This document shows positions 44,310 to 52,315 of a stretch of 64,000 nt of DNA, piece by piece. The DNA lies in assembly GCF_014635665.1 (NCBI RefSeq), contig NZ_BMDG01000005.1, positions 186,001-250,000 of the forward strand, written 5' to 3'. A model generated the notes under the pieces. The model was not told where the DNA came from. It was given only the letters and a program-made list of their open reading frames with translations, and did not search any database. Made by a program: the position numbers and the translations under genes. Position 1 is the first letter of the stretch. The number at the start of each line of letters is the position of its first letter. The stretch is from Isoptericola cucumis. Lineage in GTDB: Bacteria > Actinomycetota > Actinomycetes > Actinomycetales > Cellulomonadaceae.

Positions 44310-46412
44310 GTGACTCCTCCGGACGCCTCGACCGTGCCCCGAGCCGACGACCTGCTCGACCTGGCGGTCGAGGGCCTGGGCGGTGGCAGGCGCGAGGGGC
44401 AGCACCGCATGGCGGCCGCCGTCGCCGAGTCCGTCGAGGACGGCCGCCACCTGCTCGTCCAGGCCGGGACGGGCACCGGCAAGTCGCTCGGGTACCTCGT
44501 GCCCGCCGTCCGGCACGCCGTCGTGGACGGTCGCCGCGTGCTGGTCTCGACGGCCACGCTGGCGCTGCAGCGGCAGGTCGTCACGCGCGACCTTCCGCTG
44601 GTCGCCGAGACGGTGGGCCCACGGCTGCCCCGCGCGCCCAAGGTGGCGCTGCTCAAGGGGTGGCACAACTACCTGTGCAAGCACAAGGTCACCGGCGGCT
44701 ACCCGAGCGAGGGTGCGACCCTCTTCGACCTGCCGGCCGACCCGGGGCCGGGCGAGGGAGCGGCCGCCGAGCAGCACCCGGCACCGGGCGGGACGGCCGC
44801 GGGCGCCGGGCCGCGGGGCGGGCGGGCCGACGAGCCCGCACGCCTCGCCGACCACGTGCGCCGGCTGCACGCGTGGGCGGACGAGACGGACACCGGGGAC
44901 CGCGACGACCTCGTGCCCGGCGTGCCCGACCGGGCGTGGCGTCAGGTGTCCGTGACCGCGATGGAGTGCCTGGGCAACCGGTGCCCGCTGCTGGCGGAGT
45001 GCTTCCCCGAGCAGGCCAGGGCCGCGGCGCGGGAGGCCGACGTCGTCGTGACCAACCACGCGATGCTCGGCATCGCCGCGTCCGGCAACACCGGGGTGCT
45101 GCCGGAGCACGACACGGTCGTGGTGGACGAGGCGCACGAGCTCGCCGAGCGGGTCACCGCCTCGGCCACGGTGGACCTGTCGCTCACGGTGGTGGAGCAC
45201 GCGGCCCGCCTCGCCCGGCGCCACGGCGGCACGGAGACGGAGCAGCTGGACCAGGCGTCCCAGCGGCTCGGCTCGTTGCTGGCCACCGCGCCCGCCGAGC
45301 GGTTCCCCGCCGGCCTGCCCGACGACCTGCGCCTCGCGGTCGCGGCCGTGCGAGACGCCTCCCGCGAGCTGCTGACGAGGCTCAAGCCGGCGGGCGGCTC
45401 GGCGCCGGGCGGCAAGGCGGGCTCCGAGGCCGGTGCGGCCGACGCGGGGCTGAAGCTGGCCCAGTCCGCCGTGCTGCAGCTGTTCGAGGTCGCCGAACGG
45501 ATGGCCGCCGAGGACACCACCGCGGACGTCCTGTGGTGCTCGCGCCCCTCCGAGCACGCGCCCTGGTCGGGGGACGGTGTCACCCGGCTGCACGCGGCGC
45601 CGCTGGCGGTCGCGGGCCTCATCCGCACGCACCTCCTCGGTGAGGCCACGGGGGTGTTCACGTCGGCGACGCTGACCCTCGGCGGGTCGTTCGACCCGCT
45701 GGCCCGGTCGCTGGGGCTCGCGGGGTCGAACGGCACGGACCGGACCCCCGACTGGTCCGGACTCGACGTCGGCAGCCCGTTCGACTACCCCCGCCAGGGC
45801 ATCCTGTACGTGGCGCGTCACCTGCCGGCGCCCGGACGGGAGCCGACGACCGACGCGCAGCTCGACGAGATCGCCGGTCTCGTCGAGGCCGCCGGCGGGC
45901 GCACGCTGGGCCTGTTCTCGTCCCGCCGCGCGGCCGTGGCGGCAGCGGAGGCGATGCGCGAGCGGCTCGACGTGCCGGTCCTGTGCCAGGGCGACGACCA
46001 GCTGCCGACGCTCGTCCGCCAGTTCGCCGAGGACCCGGCGACCTGCCTCTTCGGCACCCTCTCGCTGTGGCAGGGGGTGGACGTGCCCGGCCCCGCCTGC
46101 CAGCTGGTGCTGATCGACCGGATCCCGTTCCCGCGGCCCGACGACCCGGTCAAGGCGGCCCGGGCGCGCGCGGTCGAGGAGTCGGGCGGGAACGGCTTCA
46201 TGCAGGTGTCGGCGACGCACGCGGCACTGCTCCTGGCGCAGGGCGCCGGCCGCCTGGTGCGGACGTCGGCGGACCGGGGCGTGGTCGCGGTGCTCGACCC
46301 CCGGCTGGCCACGGCCCGGTACTGCACGTTCCTCACCCGGTCGATGCCCGACTTCTGGCCGACCACCGACGGCGACCTCGCCCGTGCTGCGCTCCGCCGG
46401 CTCGACACCTAG
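44310..46412 (+). CDS. dinG: DinG-family ATP-dependent DNA helicase with Fe-S site
   Basis: 700 residues of the XPD/DinG superfamily 2. Walker A AGTGTGKS (52-59), DEAH (273-276). Cysteines C123, C220, C225 and C231 (YLCKH, MECLGNRCPLLAEC) fit the four-cysteine [4Fe-4S] pattern. C-terminal motifs are LFGTLSLWQGVDVPG and QGAGRLVR. Such 5'-3' helicases resolve D-loops, R-loops and G-quadruplexes. A ~40-residue Gly/Ala-rich insertion lies between the first and second cysteine. It precedes ldh without a gap. Confidence 0.94.
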   Translation: MTPPDASTVPRADDLLDLAVEGLGGGRREGQHRMAAAVAESVEDGRHLLVQAGTGTGKSLGYLVPAVRHAVVDGRRVLVSTATLALQRQVVTRDLPLVAETVGPRLPRAPKVALLKGWHNYLCKHKVTGGYPSEGATLFDLPADPGPGEGAAAEQHPAPGGTAAGAGPRGGRADEPARLADHVRRLHAWADETDTGDRDDLVPGVPDRAWRQVSVTAMECLGNRCPLLAECFPEQARAAAREADVVVTNHAMLGIAASGNTGVLPEHDTVVVDEAHELAERVTASATVDLSLTVVEHAARLARRHGGTETEQLDQASQRLGSLLATAPAERFPAGLPDDLRLAVAAVRDASRELLTRLKPAGGSAPGGKAGSEAGAADAGLKLAQSAVLQLFEVAERMAAEDTTADVLWCSRPSEHAPWSGDGVTRLHAAPLAVAGLIRTHLLGEATGVFTSATLTLGGSFDPLARSLGLAGSNGTDRTPDWSGLDVGSPFDYPRQGILYVARHLPAPGREPTTDAQLDEIAGLVEAAGGRTLGLFSSRRAAVAAAEAMRERLDVPVLCQGDDQLPTLVRQFAEDPATCLFGTLSLWQGVDVPGPACQLVLIDRIPFPRPDDPVKAARARAVEESGGNGFMQVSATHAALLLAQGAGRLVRTSADRGVVAVLDPRLATARYCTFLTRSMPDFWPTTDGDLARAALRRLDT

Positions 46413-46415
46413 CCT
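46410..46415 (+). promoter_or_regulatory. -10 element of ldh
   Basis: TAGCCT, overlapping the helicase stop codon (TAG at 46410), 6 bases before GTG 46422. Confidence 0.4.
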
Positions 46416-46421
46416 GAAGGC

Positions 46422-47423
46422 GTGCCCGAAGCCTCGTCCTCGCCCCTGACCCCGGCCGCAGCCCGCCCGGAGACGCGCGGCACGACCAAGCTGGCGATCG
46501 TCGGCGCCGGGGCGGTGGGCGCGACGCTCGCGTACGCGGCTCTCGCGCGCGGCGCCGCCCGCTCGGTCGTCCTCACGGACATCAACCGGTCCAAGGTGGA
46601 GGCGGAGGTGCTCGACCTCCGGCACGGGAGCATGTTCATCCCGCAGGCGGAGATCGACGGCTCCGACGACCTGGAGATCTGCCGCGGCGCCGACGTGGTG
46701 GCGGTCACGGCGGGAGCGAAGCAGCAGCCCGGGCAGTCACGGCTGGACCTGGCGGAGGCCACCGTGAGCCTGACGCGCACGCTCCTGCCCCGGCTGGTCG
46801 AGGTCGCTCCCGACGCGGTCTTCCTCATGGTGACGAACCCGGTCGACGTCGTGACCTACGCGGCGCAGCAGATCAGCGGCCTTCCGCACGAGCGGGTGCT
46901 CGGCAGCGGCACGGTGCTGGACTCCTCCCGGCTGCGCGACGCCGTCGCCCGCCACTGCGGCGTCGCGGTCGGTAACGTGCACGCCAACATCGCGGGGGAG
47001 CACGGCGACACCGAGATCGTGCTGTGGAGCTCGGCGACGATCGCGGGAGTGCCGCTGCTGGACTGGCGCCCGTTCAGCGACCACGAGCCCCTCGACGCCG
47101 CCGCGAGACAGCGCATCGCGGAGGACGTCGTGTCGTCCGCGTACCGGGTCATCGCCGGCAAGGGGGCGACGAACTACGCCGTCGGGCTCGCCGCGACGCG
47201 CATCATCGAGGCGATCCTCAACGACGAGCACCGGGTGATGTCCGTGTCGTCGCGGCTCGACGACTTCTACGGCATCAGCGACGTCTGCCTGTCCGTGCCG
47301 TCGCTCGTGGACCGGCGCGGCGTCGCCGAGACGATCGACACGCCGTTGTCGGACGACGAGGTCGCAGGGCTGCGCGCCTCCGCCCGAAGCATGCGCGAGG
47401 TCCAGGCGCGGCTCGGACTCTGA
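46422..47423 (+). CDS. ldh: L-lactate dehydrogenase
   Basis: 333 residues. VGAGAVGATLAY is the NAD-binding loop. The substrate loop reads AGAKQQPGQSR; a glutamine where malate dehydrogenase has arginine assigns it to lactate. R170 in LDSSRLR binds the carboxylate, and the catalytic H194 lies in AGEHGDTE. It reduces pyruvate to L-lactate and regenerates NAD+ under fermentation. The extended N-terminus (~20 residues) is unusual but poor in structure. Convergent with lexA. Confidence 0.95.
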   Translation: MPEASSSPLTPAAARPETRGTTKLAIVGAGAVGATLAYAALARGAARSVVLTDINRSKVEAEVLDLRHGSMFIPQAEIDGSDDLEICRGADVVAVTAGAKQQPGQSRLDLAEATVSLTRTLLPRLVEVAPDAVFLMVTNPVDVVTYAAQQISGLPHERVLGSGTVLDSSRLRDAVARHCGVAVGNVHANIAGEHGDTEIVLWSSATIAGVPLLDWRPFSDHEPLDAAARQRIAEDVVSSAYRVIAGKGATNYAVGLAATRIIEAILNDEHRVMSVSSRLDDFYGISDVCLSVPSLVDRRGVAETIDTPLSDDEVAGLRASARSMREVQARLGL

Positions 47424-47475
47424 CCCACTGCCCGTCCGCTCCGCGCGTCGGAGCCGTCGGGTCGCAGCCCGCAGG

Positions 47476-48228
47476 TCAGAGGCTGCGCAGGACCGCCACC
47501 ACGCGGCCGAGCACCTGGGCGGCGTCGCCGGGGATCGGCGCGTAGGCCGTGTTCTGGGGCAGCAACCAGACGTGACCGTCCGACTGCTTGAAGGTCTTGA
47601 CCGTGGCCTCGCCGTCGATCATGGCCGCGACCACCTCGCCGTTCTCGGCCACGGGCTGGCGTCGCACGACGACCCAGTCGCCGTCGCAGATGGCGGCGTC
47701 GATCATCGAGTCGCCCGCGACCTTGAGCAGGAACAGCTCGCCGTCACCGACCACCTGTCGCGGGAGCGGGAAGACGTCCTCCACGACCTGCTCGGCAAGG
47801 ATCGGGCCGCCCGCCGCGATGCGTCCCACCAGGGGCACGTACGACGGCGCCGGGGTCTCGTCGTCCGGCGACTCGGCGAGGACGGACTGGAGCGCGGGCC
47901 TGGCGCCCGGCGTCAGGGCGTCGACCGTGGCCTCCGCCTCCGGGTCGACCACCTCGATCGCGCGCGGCCGGTTGGGGTCGCGGCGAAGGTAGCCCTTGCG
48001 CTCCAGGGTGGTGAGCTGGTGCTTGACCGACGACGGGCTCGCGAGGCCGACGGCCACGCCGATCTCGCGCATGGTCGGGGGGTACCCGCGGGACTCCACG
48101 GACTCACGGATGGTGTCCAGCACGCGCCGCTGTCGCGGCGTCAGCCGGTCGGCGCCCGGCGTGAGCTCGCTCACGGACGCCAGCGCCGGGCCGGCCGTCC
48201 CGACTGCCTCGTCCCGTCCGCTCGTCAT
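47476..48228 (-). CDS. lexA: SOS repressor LexA
   Basis: 250 residues. A winged-helix DNA-binding domain (residues ~25-95, [22 protein letters not shown]) and a latent peptidase domain. The cleavage site is A139-G140 in RIAAGGPI. The serine/lysine dyad is S174 (AGDSMID) and K211 (TVKTF). Start ATG 48228 has GGGAG at a good distance; an in-frame extension upstream is not needed. It represses recA, the adjacent LysM gene and probably HEPN-dinB, and itself through the boxes between it and the LysM gene. Confidence 0.97.
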   Translation of the reverse strand: MTSGRDEAVGTAGPALASVSELTPGADRLTPRQRRVLDTIRESVESRGYPPTMREIGVAVGLASPSSVKHQLTTLERKGYLRRDPNRPRAIEVVDPEAEATVDALTPGARPALQSVLAESPDDETPAPSYVPLVGRIAAGGPILAEQVVEDVFPLPRQVVGDGELFLLKVAGDSMIDAAICDGDWVVVRRQPVAENGEVVAAMIDGEATVKTFKQSDGHVWLLPQNTAYAPIPGDAAQVLGRVVAVLRSL

Positions 48229-48311
48229 GACGTTCTCCCGTCGATCGACGCCTGAAATCCGACAAACCCTCCATCGTGCTGCTGTCACTCTAGGTCAGAT
48301 CGTCCCCGGCA

Positions 48312-48327
48312 TCAAACATCTGTTCGA
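48312..48327. promoter_or_regulatory. LexA box, lexA side
   Basis: TCAAACATCTGTTCGA differs from the consensus dyad in one base. It lies 84 bases upstream of the lexA ATG, where it would allow autorepression. Confidence 0.88.
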
Positions 48328-48364
48328 GAAATGCTCGACCGTGTCGCCGTCGTGTGCTACACCT

Positions 48365-48395
48365 TGGTACAGGTGTTCGACGAACGGATGTTCGA
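48365..48395. promoter_or_regulatory. Two overlapping LexA boxes, LysM side
   Basis: The better box is ACGAACGGATGTTCGA (48380-48395), one mismatch. An overlapping weaker dyad TGGTACAGGTGTTCGA (48365-48380) shares its last base. They lie 64-94 bases before the LysM ATG. Confidence 0.82.
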
Positions 48396-48458
48396 TCGGT
48401 CAGGGCGGGCCCGGCGGCCCGCGACGACCGGCCCCGCCAGGACGAGAGGACCACCATC

Positions 48459-48788
48459 ATGGCCAGCACCCCCCACGCTCCCGGGTTCCTCGGGCTCGGC
48501 GGCCTCCGCCTGACCCGCCGCGGGCGCCTCGTGGTCGTCCTGCTCACGGTCCTCGTCGTCGCGGCGGCCGGGCTGGTGGGGCAGCAGGCGGTGGCCGGGT
48601 CCCCGGGCGGACCGCTCGAGGTCCGCCTGCACACCGTGGCGCCGGGGGAGTCGCTGTGGGAGTACGCGCGCGTGATCGCCGGGGGGCAGCAGGACGTGCG
48701 GGAGGTCGTGGCGGACCTGCGGGACCTCAACGAGCTCGACTCGGCCGACCTGCAGGTCGGGCAGGTGGTTCTCCTCCCGCTCGAGTGA
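48459..48788 (+). CDS. LysM-domain membrane protein, SOS-type (DivS/Rv2719c-like)
   Basis: 109 residues: one membrane helix (about 26-45), then an extracytoplasmic LysM peptidoglycan-binding domain (VRLHTVAPGESLWEYARVI ... LQVGQVVLLPLE). The start ATG 48459 follows GAGAGGA. The position divergent from lexA with LexA boxes and followed by nrdR matches mycobacterial Rv2719c and corynebacterial DivS, SOS-induced inhibitors of cell division. The sequence of such proteins is poorly conserved, so the role is inferred from location, size and domain. Longer upstream starts are unlikely because they cross the operators. Confidence 0.9.
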   Translation: MASTPHAPGFLGLGGLRLTRRGRLVVVLLTVLVVAAAGLVGQQAVAGSPGGPLEVRLHTVAPGESLWEYARVIAGGQQDVREVVADLRDLNELDSADLQVGQVVLLPLE

Positions 48789-48887
48789 CGGCCTCGTCGG
48801 GCGGCCGGCGTGTTGCGCGGGGTACGGGTCCCCGCCTACGTTGTCGGCAGCCGGGCGCCGGTCCGGCACCGAGCGCAGGAGAATCCG

Positions 48888-49517
<630 letters not shown>

Positions 49518-49653
49518 CGACGGACATCGGGGCTGACGAGGGACGGAAAACTGTGGCGCACCCGGATCGGGTGCACCATGCTGGGCGGGATCAGGTGCTG
49601 CGGACGGTCGACGTCAGCACGCACACCCCGACGAGACGGACGAGGTGGTCGCG

Positions 49654-49860
49654 ATGACGGCAGAGAGTAACCCGGAGCCCGCGAAGGACAGCCAGGACAC
49701 GACGCCCAGCGAGGACACGAAGGCGAAGTTCCGCGAGGCGCTCGAGAAGAAGAACGCCGCCCGGCACCCGTCGGCAGGGTCCGACCGGAACACGGGCTCG
49801 GTCCACGGCTCCGAGACCGCAGGGCCCGTGCAGAAGATGTTCCGGCGCAAGTCCGGCTAG
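49654..49860 (+). CDS. DUF5302 family protein
   Basis: 68 residues. Acidic N-terminus, then KAKFREALEKKNAARH and the C-terminal VHGSETAGPVQKMFRRKSG, both conserved blocks of DUF5302, a small actinobacterial family. ATG 49654 is preceded by GAGGTGG; a GTG 9 bases upstream is possible. The stop TAG lies inside the 6-base target duplication of the IS element that follows, so the gene is intact but cut off from its former downstream hairpin. Function unknown. Confidence 0.85.
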   Translation: MTAESNPEPAKDSQDTTPSEDTKAKFREALEKKNAARHPSAGSDRNTGSVHGSETAGPVQKMFRRKSG

Positions 49861-49861
49861 G
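49856..49861. repeat. Left target-site duplication GCTAGG
   Basis: GCTAGG directly precedes the left end of the IS element and is repeated at 50942-50947. It includes the DUF5302 stop codon. Confidence 0.9.
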
Positions 49862-50941
49862 TGTACCCGGCCACGAGGTTGGTGCCAGTTCCGGTTGTCG
49901 AAGGGAGGACCTCCGGGCTTAGTGGAGATGTCTGACGCCTTCACCAGTCCGGAGGTCCTCGTGTCCCACGCTAATGCCCGCCTGACCGTTCGCGGCAGGA
50001 TGCTGATCGTCGAACGTCGCCGGCAGGGTTGGAAGCAAGCCCACATCGCTGCCGCGATGGGAGTCTCACGCAAGTGCGTCCGGCACTGGTTGGCCCGGTT
50101 CGCCACCGAGGGCGAAGCCGGACTGGCCGACAGGTCCTCACGCCCGCACCGGTGCGCGACCAAGACACCGGCCAAGGTCGAGGCGAAGGTGGTGGCGATG
50201 CGCCGGGTCGAGCGGCGCGGACGGGACTGGATCGCGGCCGAGGCCGGTGTGCCGGCCCGGACGGTCTCGCGGATCCTGGCCCGTCACGACATGCCGCACC
50301 TGGCGCTCCTGGACCCGATGACCGGCGAACGGCTGCGGGCTTCGAAGACGACTACCGTGCGCTACGAGCGCGACCGGCCCGGCGAGCTGGTCCACATGGA
50401 CGTCAAGAAGCTCGGCCGTATCCCCGACGGCGGCGGCTGGCGAGGCCGAGGCGGGAGCACGTCGAACCACCAGTCCCGCACCGACAAGTCCCCGATCGGC
50501 TACGACTACGTCCACTCGCTCGTGGATGATCACTCCCGACTGGCCTACTCCGAGACCCTGGCCGACGAGAAGGGCACCACCTGCGCGGCCTTCCTGAACC
50601 GCGCGATCGCCCACTTCGCCCACCACGGCATCACCCGGATCGAACGCCTCATGACCGACAACGCCTGGGCCTACCGTTGGTCGCTGCGCGAAATCTGCGC
50701 CGCCCACGGCATCCGGCAGAAGTTCATCAAGCCGCACTGCCCCTGGCAGAACGGCAAGGTCGAGCGCCTCAACCGGACCCTGGCCACCGAGTGGGCCTAC
50801 CGGCAGGTCTTCACCTCCAACGACGAACGCGCCGCCGCCCTGGCACCCTGGATCGAGTACTACAACACCCGACGTCGCCACCAAGCCCTCGGCGGACTAC
50901 CCCCGCTCAGCCGGCTGTAACCAACCTCGTGGCCGGGTACA
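49862..50941 (+). mobile_element. Intact IS481-family insertion sequence, 1080 bp
   Basis: Bounded by perfect 22-base inverted repeats starting TGTACCCGGCC (49862-49883 and 50920-50941, reverse-complemented), with TG...CA ends. Flanked by the 6-base duplication GCTAGG. It holds one transposase gene on the plus strand. Perfect ends, perfect duplication and an unbroken transposase point to a recent, possibly active insertion. Confidence 0.95.
49961..50920 (+). CDS. IS481 family transposase
   Basis: 319 residues. N-terminal helix-turn-helix (GWKQAHIAAAMGVSRKCVRHWLARF) and RVERRGRDWIAAEAGVPARTV, then the DDE core: D147 (LVHMDVKKLG), D233 (MTDNAWAY), E268 (WQNGKVERLN), a 34-residue D-E spacing typical of IS481. 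GTG 49961 was chosen because GGAGG lies 5 bases upstream and SHANARLTV matches family starts. The TAA stop overlaps the right inverted repeat. Slightly lower G+C than neighbours. Confidence 0.95.
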   Translation: MSHANARLTVRGRMLIVERRRQGWKQAHIAAAMGVSRKCVRHWLARFATEGEAGLADRSSRPHRCATKTPAKVEAKVVAMRRVERRGRDWIAAEAGVPARTVSRILARHDMPHLALLDPMTGERLRASKTTTVRYERDRPGELVHMDVKKLGRIPDGGGWRGRGGSTSNHQSRTDKSPIGYDYVHSLVDDHSRLAYSETLADEKGTTCAAFLNRAIAHFAHHGITRIERLMTDNAWAYRWSLREICAAHGIRQKFIKPHCPWQNGKVERLNRTLATEWAYRQVFTSNDERAAALAPWIEYYNTRRRHQALGGLPPLSRL

Positions 50942-50947
50942 GCTAGG
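50942..50947. repeat. Right target-site duplication GCTAGG
   Basis: The second copy follows the right inverted repeat. Removing the element and one copy restores a continuous sequence running from the DUF5302 gene into the hairpin at 50982. Confidence 0.9.
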
Positions 50948-50981
50948 TCGTCCGGCCTGTCGCACGGGCCGCGACGACGCG

Positions 50982-51013
50982 CGAGGGCGCCCCGCAAGCG
51001 CGGGGCGCCCTCG
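50982..51013. terminator. Perfect 14-bp hairpin beside serA
   Basis: CGAGGGCGCCCCGC (50982-50995) pairs with 51000-51013 around AAGC. It once ended the DUF5302 transcript; now it faces the IS element on one side and serA on the other. Confidence 0.82.
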
Positions 51014-51034
51014 ACGTGTCTCGGCAGGTGCCGC

Positions 51035-52273
51035 TCAGCCCGCGGCGGGCCCGGGCGGGAACTCGGGCCGCTCGAAGGCGTCGCGGATCCGCAGCCGGAC
51101 CGTGGAGGCCATCTCCTGGAGCTTCACGGAGGCGCCGCGCTGGGTGACGTCCGAGATGTCGGTGACCACGTACCCGAGGTCGCCGCGGGTGGCGAGCATC
51201 TGCGCCTCGATGTTGGCTCCGTGGTCGGCGAAGACCTGGTTGACGGCGGCCAGCACGCCCGGCACGTTGCGGTGCAGGAGCATGATGCGGCCCACGCCGG
51301 TGTGCTCGAGCTGGAGGTTCGGCAGGTTGACGGAGAGCGTCGTCGAGCCGGTCTGCACGTAGTCGCGCACCTTCTTGGAGACGAACTCGCCGATGGCCTC
51401 CTGGGCCTCCTCGGTCGACCCGCCGACGTGCGGCGTGAGGATGACGTTGTCCAGCCCGCGCAGCTCGGAGGCGAAGCCGTCGCCGCGCTTCTTGGGCTCG
51501 GTCGGGAAGACGTCGACCGCGGCGCCCGAGAGGTGCCCGGACAGGATGTGCTCCCGGAGGGCGGCGACGTCCACCACGAACCCGCGCGACAGGTTGAGGA
51601 AGATGGCGCCGGGCTTCATGCGGTCGAAGAGGTCGGCCCCGAACAGGCCCGCGTTGCCCGGTCGCCCGTCGACGTGGATCGTCACCGCGTCGGCGACCGC
51701 CAGCAGCTCGTCGAGCGTCTCCACCCGGTGGGCGTTGCCCAGGGCCAGCTTCTCGGCGGCGTCGTAGAAGACCACGCGCATCCCGAGGTTCTCGGCGAGC
51801 ACGGACAGCTGGGACCCGATGTTGCCGTACCCGATGATGCCGAGCGTGCGCCCGCGGACCTCGTGGGCGCCCTCCGCGGTCTTGTCCCACACGCCGTCGT
51901 GCAGGGCCTTGTCCCGCACGGTGAGGCGGCGGGTGAGGGCGATGATCTCGGCGAGCGCGAGCTCCACGACCGACCGGGTGTTGGAGTACGGGGCGTTGAA
52001 GACGGCGACGCCGTGCGCGGCGGCCGCGGCGAGGTCGATCTGGTTGGTGCCGATGCTGAAGGTGCCGACCGCCAGCAGCCCGGGCGCGTTCTCGACCACC
52101 TTGCGGGTGACCTGGGTCTTGGACCGGATGCCGAGGATCTGGACGTCCGCGAGGGACTCGATCAGCTCGTTCTCGTCGAGCGCCCCGGAGCGCTCGACGA
52201 CCTCGATCCCCGCGTCGCGGAGATTCTGGGCGGCAACAGGGTGGACGTTCTCGAGGAGAAGGGCTCGCAGCAC
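51035..52273 (-). CDS. serA: D-3-phosphoglycerate dehydrogenase (short SerA type)
   Basis: 412 residues: first enzyme of serine synthesis, oxidising 3-phosphoglycerate to 3-phosphohydroxypyruvate with NAD+. NAD loop GIIGYGNIGSQL, catalytic histidine in LTPHVGGSTEEAQ, arginine in LNLSRGFVVD. The C-terminal ACT domain (VPGVLAAVNQVFADHGANIEAQ) allows serine feedback. The length and QVTRKVVENA motif match the E. coli-type SerA rather than the ~530-residue actinobacterial one with an extra domain, so a second serA may exist elsewhere. It lies 42 bases behind helD on the same strand. Confidence 0.92.
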   Translation of the reverse strand: MLRALLLENVHPVAAQNLRDAGIEVVERSGALDENELIESLADVQILGIRSKTQVTRKVVENAPGLLAVGTFSIGTNQIDLAAAAAHGVAVFNAPYSNTRSVVELALAEIIALTRRLTVRDKALHDGVWDKTAEGAHEVRGRTLGIIGYGNIGSQLSVLAENLGMRVVFYDAAEKLALGNAHRVETLDELLAVADAVTIHVDGRPGNAGLFGADLFDRMKPGAIFLNLSRGFVVDVAALREHILSGHLSGAAVDVFPTEPKKRGDGFASELRGLDNVILTPHVGGSTEEAQEAIGEFVSKKVRDYVQTGSTTLSVNLPNLQLEHTGVGRIMLLHRNVPGVLAAVNQVFADHGANIEAQMLATRGDLGYVVTDISDVTQRGASVKLQEMASTVRLRIRDAFERPEFPPGPAAG

Positions 52274-52315
52274 CCGCCTATGGTGCGCCGTCCGCCCGCC
52301 GGGGACAAACCTGTC

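Noticed and set aside
44298-44310. LexA control of the DinG-like helicase
   Set aside because: No TCGAAC-N4-GTTCGA dyad is seen upstream; only a -10 element.
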